The position numbers and the translations under genes are program-made. Positions 55,174 through 63,063 of a DNA stretch of 64,000 nucleotides are shown here, piece after piece. This stretch comes from Leadbetterella lacunae (GTDB taxonomy: Bacteria; Bacteroidota; Bacteroidia; Cytophagales; Spirosomataceae). Below the pieces are notes generated by a model. That model was given only the letters and a program-made list of their open reading frames with translations, made no database searches and was not told the DNA's origin. Position 1 is the stretch's first letter. Every line of letters begins with the position of its first letter. Location: positions 1,364,001-1,428,000 of the forward strand of contig NZ_JBHRYQ010000001.1 of assembly GCF_042649125.1 (NCBI RefSeq). Reading direction: 5' to 3'.

Positions 55174-55722
55174 TTATGCCACAGTTTGTCTAAATCGCAT
55201 GGTTGCCAGTCTGATTTGTGACTTCACGGTACCAATAGGCATCTTTAGTTCTTTCGAAATTTCCTTTACTGTCAAGTCTTCAAAGTAATACAGCTTTACT
55301 GATTTGGTTGAGGGTCTGTTTTCTAAATCCTTGTTAAATAATTCTTTTAGTAAATCACTGTGCGTTTGTTTTTCCGAATTGAAAGTTTGATCTCTCAATA
55401 CATTCTCGTAGCCTTCTAAGCCCAAAACCGACACTTTTTTGTTTTTTCTTAGCCAATCTATACAAAGGTTCGAGGTCATTTTTTTTATCCAGGCGTAAAT
55501 ACCGCCTTTGTCGCTCTCGAAAGTGCTGATCTTATTAAAAACTTTAATCCATATCTCTTGCATCAGATCTTCTTTGTCTTGGCCGTTAATATTAAATTTT
55601 GAAACTACTAAACCTATTGCATTCTCGTAGTTTTTGATCAAATAAGAAAAATGAGCTTCTGATTTTTGCTTCAGTCCTTTTATTAATAATTCTTCTGAGT
55701 ATGTTTGGGTCATTTGTACCAT
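55174..55722 (-). CDS. ECF-type RNA polymerase sigma factor
   Basis: A sigma-70-family factor of about 182 residues with only regions 2 and 4: DKEDLMQEIWIKVFNKISTF and YAWIKKMTSNLCIDWLRKNKK (region 2), and LYYFEDLTVKEISKELKMPIGTVKSQIRLATMRFRQ (region 4 helix-turn-helix). I choose the ATG at 55722; one at 55713 is equally possible. No anti-sigma gene is adjacent, which is unusual. A GGTAAGGTTTTTTATTT stretch ending 45 nt before the start resembles the promoter element of the island genes, so the factor may activate itself (inference). Confidence 0.88.
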   Translation of the reverse strand: MVQMTQTYSEELLIKGLKQKSEAHFSYLIKNYENAIGLVVSKFNINGQDKEDLMQEIWIKVFNKISTFESDKGGIYAWIKKMTSNLCIDWLRKNKKVSVLGLEGYENVLRDQTFNSEKQTHSDLLKELFNKDLENRPSTKSVKLYYFEDLTVKEISKELKMPIGTVKSQIRLATMRFRQTVA

Positions 55723-56002
55723 GTCAGTATTTGTTAAGTTTGATATAGATAAATAAAAAACCTTACCTAAAAACCCAAAACATACAAGAAAACCACTTAA
55801 ATCACACAAATACAGACACTTACACAGAAGATACACAGTTTTACATAAGCTTATTTACCTCGAAAAGTGTAGAATTTATTACCCAAAATGTCTTTTTTTG
55901 CCCAAAGCATTTCAAAAAATCCACAGTTTTAATTCTTTTAAAAGCTAAAAATGAACGGAATAATGTTTTTTGAATAACAGCAAACAAACACAAATTTTAA
56001 TT
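55723..56002. promoter_or_regulatory. Divergent control region between the sigma-factor and DUF2383 genes
   Basis: Contains four TACA repeats at 55811, 55821, 55832 and 55842 (spacing 10, 11 and 10 nt, one helical turn), one AGTGTAGAA at 55866-55874, and the GGAAT element at 55957-55977. Confidence 0.5.
55957..55977 (+). promoter_or_regulatory. GGAAT-type promoter element upstream of the DUF2383 gene
   Basis: GGAATA at 55957 and GAATAA 15 nt further (55972), 46 nt before the ATG at 56003. Confidence 0.45.
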
Positions 56003-56458
56003 ATGAATAATTCAGAAAAAATCAAGAGTTTACAAACTTTAGCAGAATTAAATGTAGACCGTGCGTCGGGTTACATGAAACTATCAGAAGAGACAAAAAC
56101 ATTAGACTTGGGCATCAAGGCCATGTTTGTGAGAATGTCTCATCAAAGCGATGACTACCGTAAAGAATTAGATGCTCACATAACCAAACTAGGAGGCGAA
56201 AAAGTAGAAATAGAAAATTCATTTCTATCTGATGTGCACCAAGCTTGGATAAAAATCAAAGCCGAAGTTAGCTCAAACGATCCTGAGACTCTTTTGTCGA
56301 GCTGTAAGTTTGGTGAGAACATCATTATTGGGGCCTACGAGTCTGTGCTTGGCGATAGCGAAATGAAAGACCTGGAAATTAGAGCTTTGCTAGAAAAACA
56401 AATAGCAGGCCTAAAAACCTCAATGTCTGTAGTGAAAGTAGTAGACGAAGTGGTGTAA
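56003..56458 (+). CDS. PA2169-family four-helix-bundle protein (DUF2383), stress-related
   Basis: A 151-residue, all-alpha protein. Repeated amphipathic helices with FVRMSHQSDDYRKELDAHI and LLSSCKFGENIIIGAYESVL fit the ferritin-like DUF2383 family, common in Bacteroidota and often induced with general stress genes. There are no obvious di-iron ligands (ExxH pairs), so a metal role is uncertain. I take the ATG at 56003; the frame upstream starts only at TTG. It is the first gene of a divergent pair with the sigma factor and has a strong terminator. Confidence 0.8.
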   Translation: MNNSEKIKSLQTLAELNVDRASGYMKLSEETKTLDLGIKAMFVRMSHQSDDYRKELDAHITKLGGEKVEIENSFLSDVHQAWIKIKAEVSSNDPETLLSSCKFGENIIIGAYESVLGDSEMKDLEIRALLEKQIAGLKTSMSVVKVVDEVV

Positions 56459-56472
56459 AATCCACAAAAGAG

Positions 56473-56512
56473 AAAGATAAAGGGCCTTGAGCTCTTTATC
56501 TTTTATTTTTTT
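56473..56512 (+). terminator. Intrinsic terminator of the DUF2383 gene
   Basis: AAAGATAAAG (56473-56482) pairs with CTTTATCTTT (56494-56503), followed by a T-rich run. Confidence 0.82.
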
Positions 56513-56530
56513 TCCAAATAAATATTAAAG

Positions 56531-56671
56531 ATGATGGCAAAACAAAAAGAGGAAAAATCGAAAGGAAAGGTTTGGGACATAAATAATGACCCCAAAGAAA
56601 ACGAAGAAGACAACGGCATTAAAGAGAAAAAAGGAAAAGGGAAAGCTCTGAAAATTAATGATGAAGACTAA
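56531..56671 (+). CDS. Small charged, lysine/glutamate-rich protein
   Basis: A 46-residue frame (ATG 56531, TAA 56669-56671) that reads MMAKQKEEKSKGKVWDINND and continues with a KEKKGKGKALKIND block. It is highly hydrophilic with no hydrophobic core, so it is probably disordered. It lies 18 nt after the terminator of the stress protein gene and has its own 13-bp hairpin terminator (56674-56733), which supports a real short gene. No family is recognised. The composition recalls small desiccation or starvation proteins, but that is only a resemblance. Confidence 0.6.
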   Translation: MMAKQKEEKSKGKVWDINNDPKENEEDNGIKEKKGKGKALKINDED

Positions 56672-56673
56672 GC

Positions 56674-56733
56674 AAAAAAACTACTATTGGGTAATATGAA
56701 TCGATTTTTTGAATCATAGCATAGTAGTTTTTT
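56674..56733 (+). terminator. Terminator of the 46-residue protein gene
   Basis: AAAAAAACTACTAT (56674-56687) pairs with ATAGTAGTTTTTT (56721-56733), enclosing a smaller helix. Confidence 0.75.
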
Positions 56734-57056
56734 ATTTTTAGTTACTGTTAAACGGGTAACTTTTATTTTTAAAGAAAACATAGCTTAAACCTATCATTGA
56801 AGCCATTTTTTAACCATTTTGAAAAACACCCCCCTTTCATTTACTGGGTCGCCTGCCAGCGGGGCCTCCATTTTTTTTCGAAAAAAAACGGAGCAAAAAA
56901 AACTGCACCCTGCAAACTCGCACAATTAAAATTCTTATTGTCAATGTTCTAATAAAAATATACTTCCCAAAAGAATTTTAACAGTGCTCAAACAGTGCAG
57001 GGCGATGTAAAGATTTATTTTCTATTTTTTTACCCGTTTGATAGTAATTTTTAGTT
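56734..57056. other. Intergenic region with a symmetric T8-CG-A8 hairpin
   Basis: About 320 bases between convergent genes. CTCC-A-T8-CG-A8-C-GGAG at 56866-56893 is a near-perfect palindrome that may terminate the kinase operon on the minus strand. A C-tract (56829-56834) precedes it. No gene is seen. Confidence 0.55.
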
Positions 57057-58484
57057 TTAAAGTGAAGGCAAATTTAATATAAATGCCGCTCCTGCTCCCG
57101 TGTCTGAGTCTAGTTCAAGCACAATTTTATGTAGTTTCAATATATTTATACAACTCGCCAACCCTAACCCAATCCCGTTTGATTTTTTTGTAAAATATGG
57201 TTCAAATATTAAGCTTTGATCGGCTTTGGAAATGCCCGGTCCGTTATCGATAATATAAATTTTGTTGTCACTTATTTTAACTTCAATAATGGCCTCCGCC
57301 ACTCCGTCTAAAGCCTCCACGGCATTTACCAAAATATTAGAAATAGCCAAAGCAAACTGCTCCTCGTTGAGATTTATCACGATATCCTCTTCGGGAAAAG
57401 AGGTAATTAACTTTATTCCTTTCAGATGAATTTTATCTTCAATAGTTTTCAAAACTTGCTTGGTTTGCTCCACTACATTGCCTTTGCTAAACATTTTATG
57501 CTCTATTTGTGAGCTATTTAGTACTTTAGTAATAATATCATCTATCCGATATGAATTCCGCTTTATTATTGGAAAATACGGCGAAGAATCCTCTGGGTCA
57601 GCCTCTGACTCCATTCCTTCTAGTGCCAAAAAAATATTAGAGAGTGGATTTCTAACTTCATGGGCAAGGGTACGCATAAAGCGAGCGGTGGCATCTAATT
57701 TTTCAAAAACCAATCGCGATTGCTCGGCTTTAATCTCCTCAGTTTTGTCAATAATAACTCCATGAACAAACTCAGCATACGGATAGCTCTCCTGAAAATT
57801 ACAGGTAATAACGGCAGTTCTAACTTCGTTTGACTTGTTCAAAAGACTAAACTGAAGGTTATACACACTCTTTTGGTTTAAAATCGCTTTTTCTATAATC
57901 TGTCGTTTGTCTTCTTCTATAATGAGATCTAACAAACGAAACTTTTTTACTTCAGCAATAGCATAACCTGTAGAATTAGCCACCGAATCACTTATACTTA
58001 GGATATTAAAACTAAGGTCAGCTATAAAAATAATGTCTTTTGATTGTTTGAGCACCGCCTTGTATTTGGACTCACTCACCTTCAGGGCCGACAATATTTC
58101 GGCCTGCTTTATGGAGTATCGGATACTTCTTTCTAGGTGTATGGCGTTTATTTCACTTTTAACGATAAAATCGCTAATTCCCATATCAGAGGCCTTATTA
58201 TCTATCTCCCGATTTCCTTTTCCGGTCAATAATATAATAGGAGCACTGTCGTTGGCAGATTTAATAATTTTGCATACATCCAGACCCGAATACGCCCCCA
58301 GCAGGTAGTCTACAATATAAATATCAAAAACGTTTTGCTCGGATTGGAGAATTTCGATGGCCTTTTTGTAAGAGTTGGCCCAGGTAATATCAAATTCGCG
58401 TGAATCAATTTCATTGAGATAATCTTCAAACAGTTCGAAGTCTTCTTCGTCGTCTTCAATGAGTAAAATCTTGATTTGATTCAT
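57057..58484 (-). CDS. Hybrid receiver-PAS-histidine kinase
   Basis: A 475-residue cytosolic kinase: an N-terminal receiver (1-125, Asp59 in IYIVDYLLG), a PAS domain (about 137-250, YKAVLKQSKDIIFIADLSFNILSISDSV), HisKA with His275 in RTLAHEVRNPLSNI, and HATPase_c with NILVNAVEAL, IDNGPGI and GIGLGLASC. No membrane segment, so it senses an internal signal or is driven by phosphorylation of its own receiver. It is the last gene of the rpoN-regulator-kinase-kinase operon; the upstream kinase is 6 nt away. Confidence 0.9.
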   Translation of the reverse strand: MNQIKILLIEDDEEDFELFEDYLNEIDSREFDITWANSYKKAIEILQSEQNVFDIYIVDYLLGAYSGLDVCKIIKSANDSAPIILLTGKGNREIDNKASDMGISDFIVKSEINAIHLERSIRYSIKQAEILSALKVSESKYKAVLKQSKDIIFIADLSFNILSISDSVANSTGYAIAEVKKFRLLDLIIEEDKRQIIEKAILNQKSVYNLQFSLLNKSNEVRTAVITCNFQESYPYAEFVHGVIIDKTEEIKAEQSRLVFEKLDATARFMRTLAHEVRNPLSNIFLALEGMESEADPEDSSPYFPIIKRNSYRIDDIITKVLNSSQIEHKMFSKGNVVEQTKQVLKTIEDKIHLKGIKLITSFPEEDIVINLNEEQFALAISNILVNAVEALDGVAEAIIEVKISDNKIYIIDNGPGISKADQSLIFEPYFTKKSNGIGLGLASCINILKLHKIVLELDSDTGAGAAFILNLPSL

Positions 58485-58490
58485 AAAAAT

Positions 58491-59891
58491 TTAAATAGGT
58501 AAATATATGTTAAAAACCGCCCCTTTGCCCTCTTCAGACAAGGCCACGATGGCTCCGTTGTGGTTGTCTACCACTTTTTTGCATATGGCTAACCCTATGC
58601 CAGTACCTTTAAACTCAGACCTTCCGTAAAGTCTTTTGAATGGCTCAAAAATAACATCTGCAAACTTACTTTCGAAACCAATGCCGTTGTCTTTGACCGT
58701 TATACAATAATATTCCTGAAAAATCTTTAAGTTATTATTTTGCTTGGTTACATTATCAACCAAAGCATAACTGAGCTCAATATGCGGGTTTACGCCCTCC
58801 AGTCTAAACTTAATGGCATTGCCAATCAAGTTTTGGAAAAGTTGGTACAATTGCGTTTTCACTCCGCTTACTTTTGGCAAATCGTAATCAATCGTAGTAT
58901 TGGTTTCTTTAATACTAATTTCATAATCCCCTATTATTTCACCAATTACATCGTTAAGTTCAATAACCGAGGTCTCTTGGTTAGAAGCACTCAGACGCGA
59001 AAGCTTTAAGATATCGTTTATCAAGTCACTCATTCGTTGGGTAGCCCCTATAAGTTTTTCTGTGTATTTGGTAGTTTGCTCGTTTACGTTTTCACCCAGC
59101 GATTTCACGAGTCTGTTGGTGTAGGCCTCAATTTTACGAAGCGGCTCTTGCAGGTCATGGGAGGCATTGTGAGCAAATTCAGAAAGAGCTGAATTAGACT
59201 TATTTAAATCTTTCAAAAAATTGGCCTTGGCTACTTCTATGCTTCGCTCTTCGGTTACATCTTGCGACAGCCCAACCACTCTCGACACCTTGCCCTCCAC
59301 GTGTTCTATCAAAATAGACTCTGATTTTATGTACTTAATGGTCTTGTTTGAAACCACAATTCTATATTCCAGGTCTTTGATGTGCTTGCTTTCGTTTATC
59401 AAATCGCCAATGGCTTTGGCAACTTTTTCCACGTCTTCGGGGTGCAGAAATTTATAAAAATCATCTGTCGTGATATATTCGTCTTCTTTGATTTGGTTTT
59501 CATAATCAAAAATCTGAAAGATATTTTTTGACCAATACACGATAGATTCCTGAGTATGAAAAAACCAAGAACCAAAATTATTGTCGCCTTTTTCGGAGGT
59601 GTTTAAATCTTTTAGTTTGGGAAAAATATTGGTAAACTCAGTCTGATACGTACATCTGTAATAATCTACGCCGTCGTAGTTTATCTTTTCCACAAAAAAA
59701 CCATCGATGGAGTGTATTTTTCCTTCGGGAAGTTTGGACAGTTCGTTCTTTAATATTTGACCAATCTTGAGTGACCTATCTGTTTCAAATAGTTTGTTGT
59801 AAATTTTATTTTTAAAAATCACTTCTGAAAAATCAGCAGAGAAAAATAAAATCGGGTTATTTATAAAATCGTAAAATTTAAAATTTGTCAT
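58491..59891 (-). CDS. PAS-domain histidine kinase (Bacteroidota cytosolic type)
   Basis: A 466-residue kinase with no membrane segment: two PAS-like parts (about 5-90 and 100-215, the second ending GLSQDVTEERS), HisKA with His245 in ASHDLQEPLRKI, and HATPase_c with NLIGNAIKFR, VKDNGIGFES and GTGIGLAICKKVV. Similar to the phytochrome-like kinases with ASHDLQEPL motif. It is co-operonic with an NtrC-type regulator and a second kinase (6-nt spacing), so the two kinases probably control this regulator (inference). Confidence 0.9.
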   Translation of the reverse strand: MTNFKFYDFINNPILFFSADFSEVIFKNKIYNKLFETDRSLKIGQILKNELSKLPEGKIHSIDGFFVEKINYDGVDYYRCTYQTEFTNIFPKLKDLNTSEKGDNNFGSWFFHTQESIVYWSKNIFQIFDYENQIKEDEYITTDDFYKFLHPEDVEKVAKAIGDLINESKHIKDLEYRIVVSNKTIKYIKSESILIEHVEGKVSRVVGLSQDVTEERSIEVAKANFLKDLNKSNSALSEFAHNASHDLQEPLRKIEAYTNRLVKSLGENVNEQTTKYTEKLIGATQRMSDLINDILKLSRLSASNQETSVIELNDVIGEIIGDYEISIKETNTTIDYDLPKVSGVKTQLYQLFQNLIGNAIKFRLEGVNPHIELSYALVDNVTKQNNNLKIFQEYYCITVKDNGIGFESKFADVIFEPFKRLYGRSEFKGTGIGLAICKKVVDNHNGAIVALSEEGKGAVFNIYLPI

Positions 59892-59901
59892 GTCAAACAG
59901 T

Positions 59902-61358
59902 TTATAAATTATAATATTTCAGCTTATTATAAAGTGTTTTTCTATCGATATTCAATTTCTGAGCGGCTTTACTTTTATTGTAATTCACCTCCTTCAGTGT
60001 CTTTATAATAAGCTCAGCCTCTGCTTCTTTGGCTGCTTCTTTTAAATCAAAATTTGGTTTTGCAACAGGTTCGTTTGGTTTTTCAGCGTTCGAATTGGCG
60101 TTTTGGTTTACACTCAAAAACTGGGCTTGTGAGGCATTGCTATCAGAATCTGAGAAAAACACATGGTTGTGATTTACTAGTTCATACGGCAGGTTGCCAC
60201 CTTTATAATCTCGGCTTGGCTCAAAAGTGCCGCTCGCCTCACCACGTTTTTTAGTTCCCTTATGTTACCGTGCCACGGGTAGCTTTTAAAAACCTCCACC
60301 ACCTCATCACTAAACCCTTTGATGTCTTTGTCTAAGTCCACATTTACATTTTCTAACATAAACTCGGCATACATCATGATATCGTTTTCACGATCTCTCA
60401 GCGGCGGTACTTCTATCTCAAATTCATTGAATCTGTAATAAAGATCCTCTCTAAACTTGCCCTCTTTGGCGGCATTGATTAGTTTGGTATTACTCGCCAC
60501 TATTATCCTTACATCTACATCTTTTTCTTTGTTGCCTCCTATTTTCTTAATTCTACGCTCCTGCACCACACGTAGCAACGAAACTTGAATGTCGTACGGC
60601 AGGTTTCCTACCTCATCTAAAAAAAGCGTTCCGCCATCTGCGAGTTCAAACAAGCCCACTTTGTCATTTATGGCTCCTGTAAACGAGCCCTTTTCGTGAC
60701 CAAAGAGTTCGCTTCCTGCCAATTCTTTGCTCACCGCACCGCAATCCATCGCCACAAAAGGCTTATTTTTCCGCTTACTTTGCAGGTGTATTTCATTGGC
60801 CACAGCCTCTTTTCCTGAGCCACTTTCGCCATAAATAATCACACTAAAGTCTGTGGGAGCCACTACGTTTATTTGGTTCACGAGGTTCTTACTCGCGAAA
60901 CTCTTACCGAAAATATACTTAGGCTTATCTTTTTTAGTTTTCTTAGATTTCTCTGTTTCCACTTTTTCTTCTTTGGCTTCAGTTTTTACCGAACCCGAAA
61001 CCGACTTCAAGGCTTTTTTGATGGTATCTAAAATCTCATCAGGAAAAAGCGGTTTGGTGACATAATCAAATGCTCCGTTTTTGAGCACCTCTATAGCTAC
61101 CTTTATATCAGAATATCCGGTTATGATGATAACCGGAAGATTTGGAAATTTAGATTTGACATTGGTCAGCAAGTCTGCCCCGTTCATGTCTCCGAGTTTA
61201 AAGTCAGACAGTATCAAGTCGGGCTTGAAGGCCATTAGCTTTTCCATGCCTAGTTTGCCTGAGCTCGCTACTTCTACCTCATACGATTGCCTCTTAAGAA
61301 ACCTGTCTAATAGCAAGCATACATCGGCGTCGTCGTCTATAATTAATATTTTTTCCAT
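59902..61358 (-). pseudogene. NtrC-type sigma-54-dependent response regulator, split by a one-base frameshift
   Basis: Receiver (Asp52 in LILSDFKLGD), AAA+ domain (Walker A GESGSGK at 177-183, GSFTGA at 224-229 in place of GAFTGA, Walker B TLFLDEV at 244-250, arginine-finger region FREDLYYRF), and a Fis-type helix-turn-helix C-terminus (NYNKSKAAQKLNIDRKTLYNKL). At plus-strand 60192-60193 (CAGG) one G is missing: the first frame ends CRMN-stop at 60177, while the alternative frame continues LPYELVNHNHVFFSDSD without a stop to 59902. The 3' part remains open as a separate frame from 60162. A sequencing error or a real null mutation are both possible. It lies in an operon 40 nt after rpoN and 10 nt before a kinase gene. 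Confidence 0.85.
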
Positions 61359-61398
61359 TCTTTATTTTTTCTAAAAGGCCAAAAGGTTTGAGTGGTCT

Positions 61399-62844
61399 TT
61401 ATGATATTTTTCTTAGTTTCGAAGCCGGTATTTGACCTAAATTTCTATATTTTGTTATAGTTCTACGCGTCAATTCTATTCTTTCTTTTCTTAATATTTT
61501 CTGAATATCCAAGTCACTCAATGGATTGTGCTTGTCTTCATTTTTGACTATTTCTATCACCAAGTCTTGAATTTCTTTGTTACTTTTTCTTTCGCCACTG
61601 CTCAAGTATATGGCTTCGGTAAACAGTTCTTTTAGGTTAATTAAACCCAAAGGCGTTATAGCGTATTTGTTACTCGTGACTCTACTTACGGTAGACACAT
61701 TCATGTCTATATAAGTAGCAATATCCTTCAATATCATCGGCTTAAGCGTGTTGCTATTTCCGGACAAAAAATAATCAGCCTGCAAATACACGATGGCATT
61801 GATCACCTTGGTCATGGTGTCTTCTCGCTGCTGAATAGCATCTATAATCCAATTGGCAGACTTCAGCTTTTCGGCAATATATGAATTTGTGCCGTTACGT
61901 GAATCAGTTTTTAAGCTATTTGCATAATTTGTGTTCACATTTAACGGATATGGCTTCTGGTTTATCAACTCCCCTTTTAGCTCATTGTTTACAATACTAA
62001 TCTGATATTCAGGAATTATATACTCGGTATTCTCTACAATTCCATTTTCAAAACCAACTGTAGGATACATGTTTTTATTTAAAAAATAAGCAAATACATC
62101 TTCCAATTCCTTTTCGTCAATATTAAGATTTTCTTTAAAAAAGCTTTTATCTTGTATTAAAAATTTATCAAAATCTAATTGAATAACCTGAAGCAGCTTC
62201 TCTCTAAAGTCTGCACTGATTTTGGCATCGGTAGTAATCAAAATTGAAAGATAGTCTTGCATATCAAATGCCCCAAAACCTATCGGGCTGCATTGATTAA
62301 TTAGAGTTTTAGCTTTCTGAATTTCCTCTTCTCCATAAAATTTCCCTTTGGCAAAGCAGATTTCATCTGTAATCGTCATCAGGTCACGGTCTAAAAAACC
62401 CGCGTCATTTGTAGAATAAACCAAGAAATGCACAATATCCAATGTCTCTTGGTCTTCCACTATATATTTTAGCTGATCAAAAACCGTGTCTCTAATGTCT
62501 TGTTGCTCTTGGATTCTTTCCATCTGTAAATCATACATAGTAGAATCTGAACTAATTTGAGCCACATATTCTTTGTAATCGCTTTGGTCGCTTTCTAGTT
62601 CGTCTTGTCCATACACTTCTTCGGCACGCATATCTCCTAAAATATCGTCAGCAAAATCTGATTCAAAATCATCTCCTTCCGAATCTGACACCGTATTTAA
62701 CTCTAGAAATGGATTTTCAAGCATCTCTTGATTTACATATTGGTCTAACTCCTGTTGGTTAAGATAAAGGAAATTCAAAAACTGAATTTGCTTAATATTG
62801 ACTTTTTGCCCTTGATTTAATATTTGATTTTGTGACGTATTCAT
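61399..62844 (-). CDS. rpoN: RNA polymerase sigma-54 factor
   Basis: A 481-residue sigma-54. The glutamine-rich activator-binding region I is seen at NIKQIQFLNFLYLNQQELDQYVNQEMLENPFLEL, the core-binding region has repeated acidic stretches, and the DNA-binding RpoN box near the C-terminus is RRTITKYRN (consensus ARRTVAKYRE). I choose the ATG at 62844; the 22 codons upstream are not part of the family N-terminus. It is first in a run with an NtrC-type activator and two kinases, and a third kinase is divergent. A GGAAT element lies 48 nt before its start on the minus strand (62892-62888). Confidence 0.93.
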   Translation of the reverse strand: MNTSQNQILNQGQKVNIKQIQFLNFLYLNQQELDQYVNQEMLENPFLELNTVSDSEGDDFESDFADDILGDMRAEEVYGQDELESDQSDYKEYVAQISSDSTMYDLQMERIQEQQDIRDTVFDQLKYIVEDQETLDIVHFLVYSTNDAGFLDRDLMTITDEICFAKGKFYGEEEIQKAKTLINQCSPIGFGAFDMQDYLSILITTDAKISADFREKLLQVIQLDFDKFLIQDKSFFKENLNIDEKELEDVFAYFLNKNMYPTVGFENGIVENTEYIIPEYQISIVNNELKGELINQKPYPLNVNTNYANSLKTDSRNGTNSYIAEKLKSANWIIDAIQQREDTMTKVINAIVYLQADYFLSGNSNTLKPMILKDIATYIDMNVSTVSRVTSNKYAITPLGLINLKELFTEAIYLSSGERKSNKEIQDLVIEIVKNEDKHNPLSDLDIQKILRKERIELTRRTITKYRNLGQIPASKLRKIS

Positions 62845-63063
62845 ATAAAAAATGTTTAAGGTGTATGCCAAGAAATAGACAATATGTATTCCAATTTCGT
62901 TAAATTGCACTACGAGGTTTTTATTTCTTTATTAAAGATTGATATTTAGCTAGTTAGAATTGAAAATATATTTTCAAAAAAAATAGACTAAAAAAAGCCA
63001 AAAATTAACTGTGGAATCGTGGGGAAACAATTCCCCAATTCGAGCAAAAAAAGCTACTATTAC
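62845..63063. promoter_or_regulatory. Divergent control region between rpoN and the CHASE3 kinase gene
   Basis: About 220 bases. An inverted repeat GGGGAA-ACAA-TTCCCC at 63021-63036 lies 28 nt before the kinase start, and GGAATA lies at 62892-62887 on the minus strand before rpoN. The 11-mer ACAATTCCCCA (63027-63037) also occurs at 46231-46241. Confidence 0.45.

Noticed and set aside
56829..56893. C-tract and T8-CG-A8 palindrome as a possible mobile-element end
   Set aside because: No transposase, target duplication or second copy; a terminator explains it.
62845..62910. Longer RpoN start
   Set aside because: Region I of sigma-54 begins close to the ATG at 62844; the upstream codons are hydrophobic and unlike the family.
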